A DNA stretch of 62,453 bases, taken from NCBI GenBank assembly GCA_934202965.1, contig CAKPYN010000013.1:1-62453 (forward strand), given 5' to 3'. This document shows positions 60,883 through 62,453 of this stretch, one piece after another (position 1 is the first letter of the stretch; each line of letters starts with the position of its first letter). Position numbers and translations under genes: made by a program. This DNA comes from an uncultured Megasphaera sp. GTDB lineage: Bacteria > Bacillota > Negativicutes > Veillonellales > Megasphaeraceae. The notes below the pieces were generated by a model. That model worked only from the letters and a program-made list of their open reading frames with translations, had not been told where the DNA came from and made no database searches.

Positions 60883-61638
60883 ATGAAAGAAGATATGCAG
60901 TCAGAGCGGCATACTAGTTTGTTAAAGTCGTTGGAAAAAAGTCTTGATGTGCTGGATATTTTTGTAGAATGCAATACAGGACTGACTTTAAAAGAAATTG
61001 CTGCACGGACACAACTGAATACGTCAACAGCCTTTCGTATTGTCAATACGTTGGAACGACGCCAATATTTGACGCGTAATGAGGCGTCTAAGCAGTACCG
61101 CTTGGGGCCAAAAGCTTTGGCCCTCGGCTATTCTTCGCATTGGACGGAAAACGTTGTTACGTTGACCAAACCGTATTTACGGCGGCTGCAGCAAATTTTT
61201 AATGAAACAGCCAGCGTATATGTGGCAGAAGGTGACAGCCGTATTTGTTTAGATCATGTAGAAAGCACGCATGCATTGCGGCGCGTTATTCCGATGGGAG
61301 AATCACTGCCATTATATAAAGGTGCAGCCGGTAAGATATTGCTGGCATGGGCCCCGAAAGAAGAACGAAATCGCATGATTGTTCAGTATGGACATTTATC
61401 AGAAAGCGAGTTTACTTCTATTCGTCATAATGGCTATGCCATTACACAGGATGAAAGCGAACATGGGTTGTTTGCATTATCTGTGCCCATTTTTAATTTT
61501 GAAGAACAAGTAGTTGCTTCATTGACCATTGCTGGTCCAACGATGCGATTTTACGACTCGATACGGCAAAAAATGCTGTTTATGTTAAGTCAGTATGCCT
61601 ATGAGATTTCTCATTCCTTGGGGTATCGTAAAAAATGA
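60883..61638 (+). CDS. IclR-family transcriptional regulator
   Basis: A 251-residue regulator with an N-terminal winged helix (about 10-70, SLLKSLEKSLDVLDIFVECNTGLTLKEIAARTQLNTSTAFRIVNTLERRQYL) and a C-terminal GAF-like effector domain (about 85-245, ASVYVAEGDSRICLDHVESTHALRRVIPMGESLPLYKGAAGKILLAW). It usually controls carbon-source catabolism; the effector is unknown. The start is 24 bases after the adaptor gene and its stop overlaps mpg by four bases. Confidence 0.92.
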   Translation: MKEDMQSERHTSLLKSLEKSLDVLDIFVECNTGLTLKEIAARTQLNTSTAFRIVNTLERRQYLTRNEASKQYRLGPKALALGYSSHWTENVVTLTKPYLRRLQQIFNETASVYVAEGDSRICLDHVESTHALRRVIPMGESLPLYKGAAGKILLAWAPKEERNRMIVQYGHLSESEFTSIRHNGYAITQDESEHGLFALSVPIFNFEEQVVASLTIAGPTMRFYDSIRQKMLFMLSQYAYEISHSLGYRKK

Positions 61639-62243
61639 TATCCTATACCGTATGGAAAAAAGAAGAATTTCAAGAGGAATCCTGTGTCATTGCGCCTAAA
61701 TTATTAGGGCAGTATATCATACGCCGTACAAAAAGTATGCTGTGTATAGGCAGAATTGTAGAAACAGAAGCCTATGGCGGTACGTATCGGCGGCAGGCTG
61801 ATGATGGGGCACACAGTTTCCGTGGCCTTACGAAGCGGACAGAGCCGATGTTTTGTGCCGGCGGCATTGCGTATGTATATCTGATTTATGGGATGTATCA
61901 TTGCGTGAATGTTGTGACAGCTCCGGCAGGCAGTGGGCAAGCTGTACTGATTCGAGCTGTTGAACCCGTTGCAGGTATAGAGGAAATGCTTGCCAATCGC
62001 CATATGACTTGTATAAAGCCCAGGATAAGCAATGGTCCGGGAAAATTATGCCAGGCGATGAACATTACACTGGCAGATAATAAGGCGGATTTATGCAGCA
62101 GCTCGTTATGTATTGCCCATCCGGAAAAAATACCGCGTTTTAGTATCGTTCGCACACCGCGAATTCATATTGATTACGCCGTTAAGGGAAAAACATTTCC
62201 TTGGCGTTATTATATAAAAAATAATCCATATGTCTCGATTTAG
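61635..62243 (+). CDS. 3-methyladenine DNA glycosylase (AAG/MPG family)
   Basis: Removes alkylated purines from DNA. The 202-residue protein has the catalytic region GRIVETEAYGG (Glu as general base), HSFRGLTKRTEPMFCAGGIAYVYLIYGMYHCVNVV and SNGPGKLCQAMNI, all AAG-family blocks. ATG overlaps the iclR stop (ATGA). It is the last intact gene, followed at once by an IS605-type element. Confidence 0.93.
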   Translation: MISYTVWKKEEFQEESCVIAPKLLGQYIIRRTKSMLCIGRIVETEAYGGTYRRQADDGAHSFRGLTKRTEPMFCAGGIAYVYLIYGMYHCVNVVTAPAGSGQAVLIRAVEPVAGIEEMLANRHMTCIKPRISNGPGKLCQAMNITLADNKADLCSSSLCIAHPEKIPRFSIVRTPRIHIDYAVKGKTFPWRYYIKNNPYVSI

Positions 62244-62410
62244 CCTAATCCGCCAGAAGTCCGCCACCGCTTAGGTGGGGGATGAAGGCGGGTATGGCGA
62301 ATTTACGTAAGTAATTGAGCTATACCATTGCCCTGTAGATAGTTATGTAGTAAAATCAGTCGTATATGAGATACGAAAATACATAGAAAATCAAGGCAGG
62401 TGAGATTATA
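62244..62410 (+). mobile_element. 5' end of an IS200/IS605-type element, structured left end
   Basis: Immediately after mpg comes a nested set of complementary tracts: GCCA...TGGC, CCGCC...GGCGG and CCACC-gctta-GGTGG, within about 62250-62300, then a spacer leading to tnpB. Such hairpin-rich ends are typical of IS605 insertions. The exact boundary and target tetranucleotide cannot be set without the other end. Confidence 0.6.
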
Positions 62411-62453
62411 GTGAATAAGGCATACCGATACAGGCTCTATCCAACAACGGAAC
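62411..62453 (+). CDS. tnpB: TnpB (IS605 OrfB) RNA-guided nuclease, N-terminal fragment cut by the window edge
   Basis: GTG at 62411 after GGCAGGTGAG starts MNKAYRYRLYPTTE, the common N-terminus of IS605 OrfB/TnpB proteins (K-x-Y-R/K-F/Y-RLYP). TnpB is an RNA-guided nuclease ancestral to Cas12. The rest is beyond the window, so whether it is intact cannot be judged. Confidence 0.75.
   Translation, partial: MNKAYRYRLYPTTE

Overview
The window is a chromosomal segment from a moderately AT-rich, diderm member of the Firmicutes (class Negativicutes), most likely Veillonellaceae near Megasphaera/Anaeroglobus. The genus is an inference. The oriC gene order (rnpA-rpmH | dnaA-dnaN-yaaA-recF-dciA-remB-gyrB), a CIRCE heat-shock box, SAM-I and ZTP riboswitches and a BofA relative are Firmicute traits. 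An OmpA-type porin, an OmpH/Skp chaperone and a YadA-like trimeric autotransporter require an outer membrane.

Replication origin (about 15.8-31 kb). On the minus strand run rpmH, rnpA, yidD, yidC and jag, then mnmE, mnmG, rsmG and a D,D-carboxypeptidase. On the plus strand run dnaA, dnaN, yaaA, recF, a DciA-like gene with an added zinc ribbon, remB and gyrB. DnaA boxes lie in two clusters, upstream of dnaA and between dnaA and dnaN. The second ends in a DnaA-trio-like unwinding element. A perfect parS site lies at 407-422, about 23 kb away. gyrA is not next to gyrB.

Left flank (0-15.6 kb). A BASS-family transporter and panC form an operon behind an attenuator-like leader with a small peptide rich in branched-chain residues. 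Then follow an SSS symporter, an orphan amino-acid binding lipoprotein, a complete fructose PTS operon (fruR-fruK-fruA-ptsH-ptsI; HPr has Lys at position 46), a frameshifted AbgT-type transporter, a threonine aldolase-like PLP enzyme, and an OFA-family MFS transporter behind a ZTP riboswitch.

Right flank (31-62.4 kb). It holds a CNNM/CorC-type membrane protein, gpsA, the oxidative TCA branch making 2-oxoglutarate (citrate synthase, isocitrate dehydrogenase, aconitase), an AraC regulator, dapF, two tandem hsp20 genes under CIRCE, and an SfsA-DUF123 nuclease fusion. A YeiH-family exporter follows, behind a 5' leader that combines a Cys-rich micro-ORF (four consecutive Cys codons) with a SAM-I riboswitch. 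This leader is the most unusual regulatory arrangement in the window. Beyond it lie the YadA-like adhesin, an HD hydrolase, OmpH/Skp, a GntP permease, a MarR regulator, an internally deleted acyl-CoA dehydrogenase pseudogene, GtrA, a RocB-like peptidase, and an OmpA porin broken by an in-frame TAG. The segment closes with SRP RNA (ffs), dnaX-ebfC-recR-bofA, a membrane-fusion lipoprotein, an IclR regulator, mpg, and the 5' end of an IS605-type tnpB at the window edge.

Three genes are visibly damaged (abgT, acyl-CoA dehydrogenase, ompA). No CRISPR array, prophage, tRNA or rRNA was seen.
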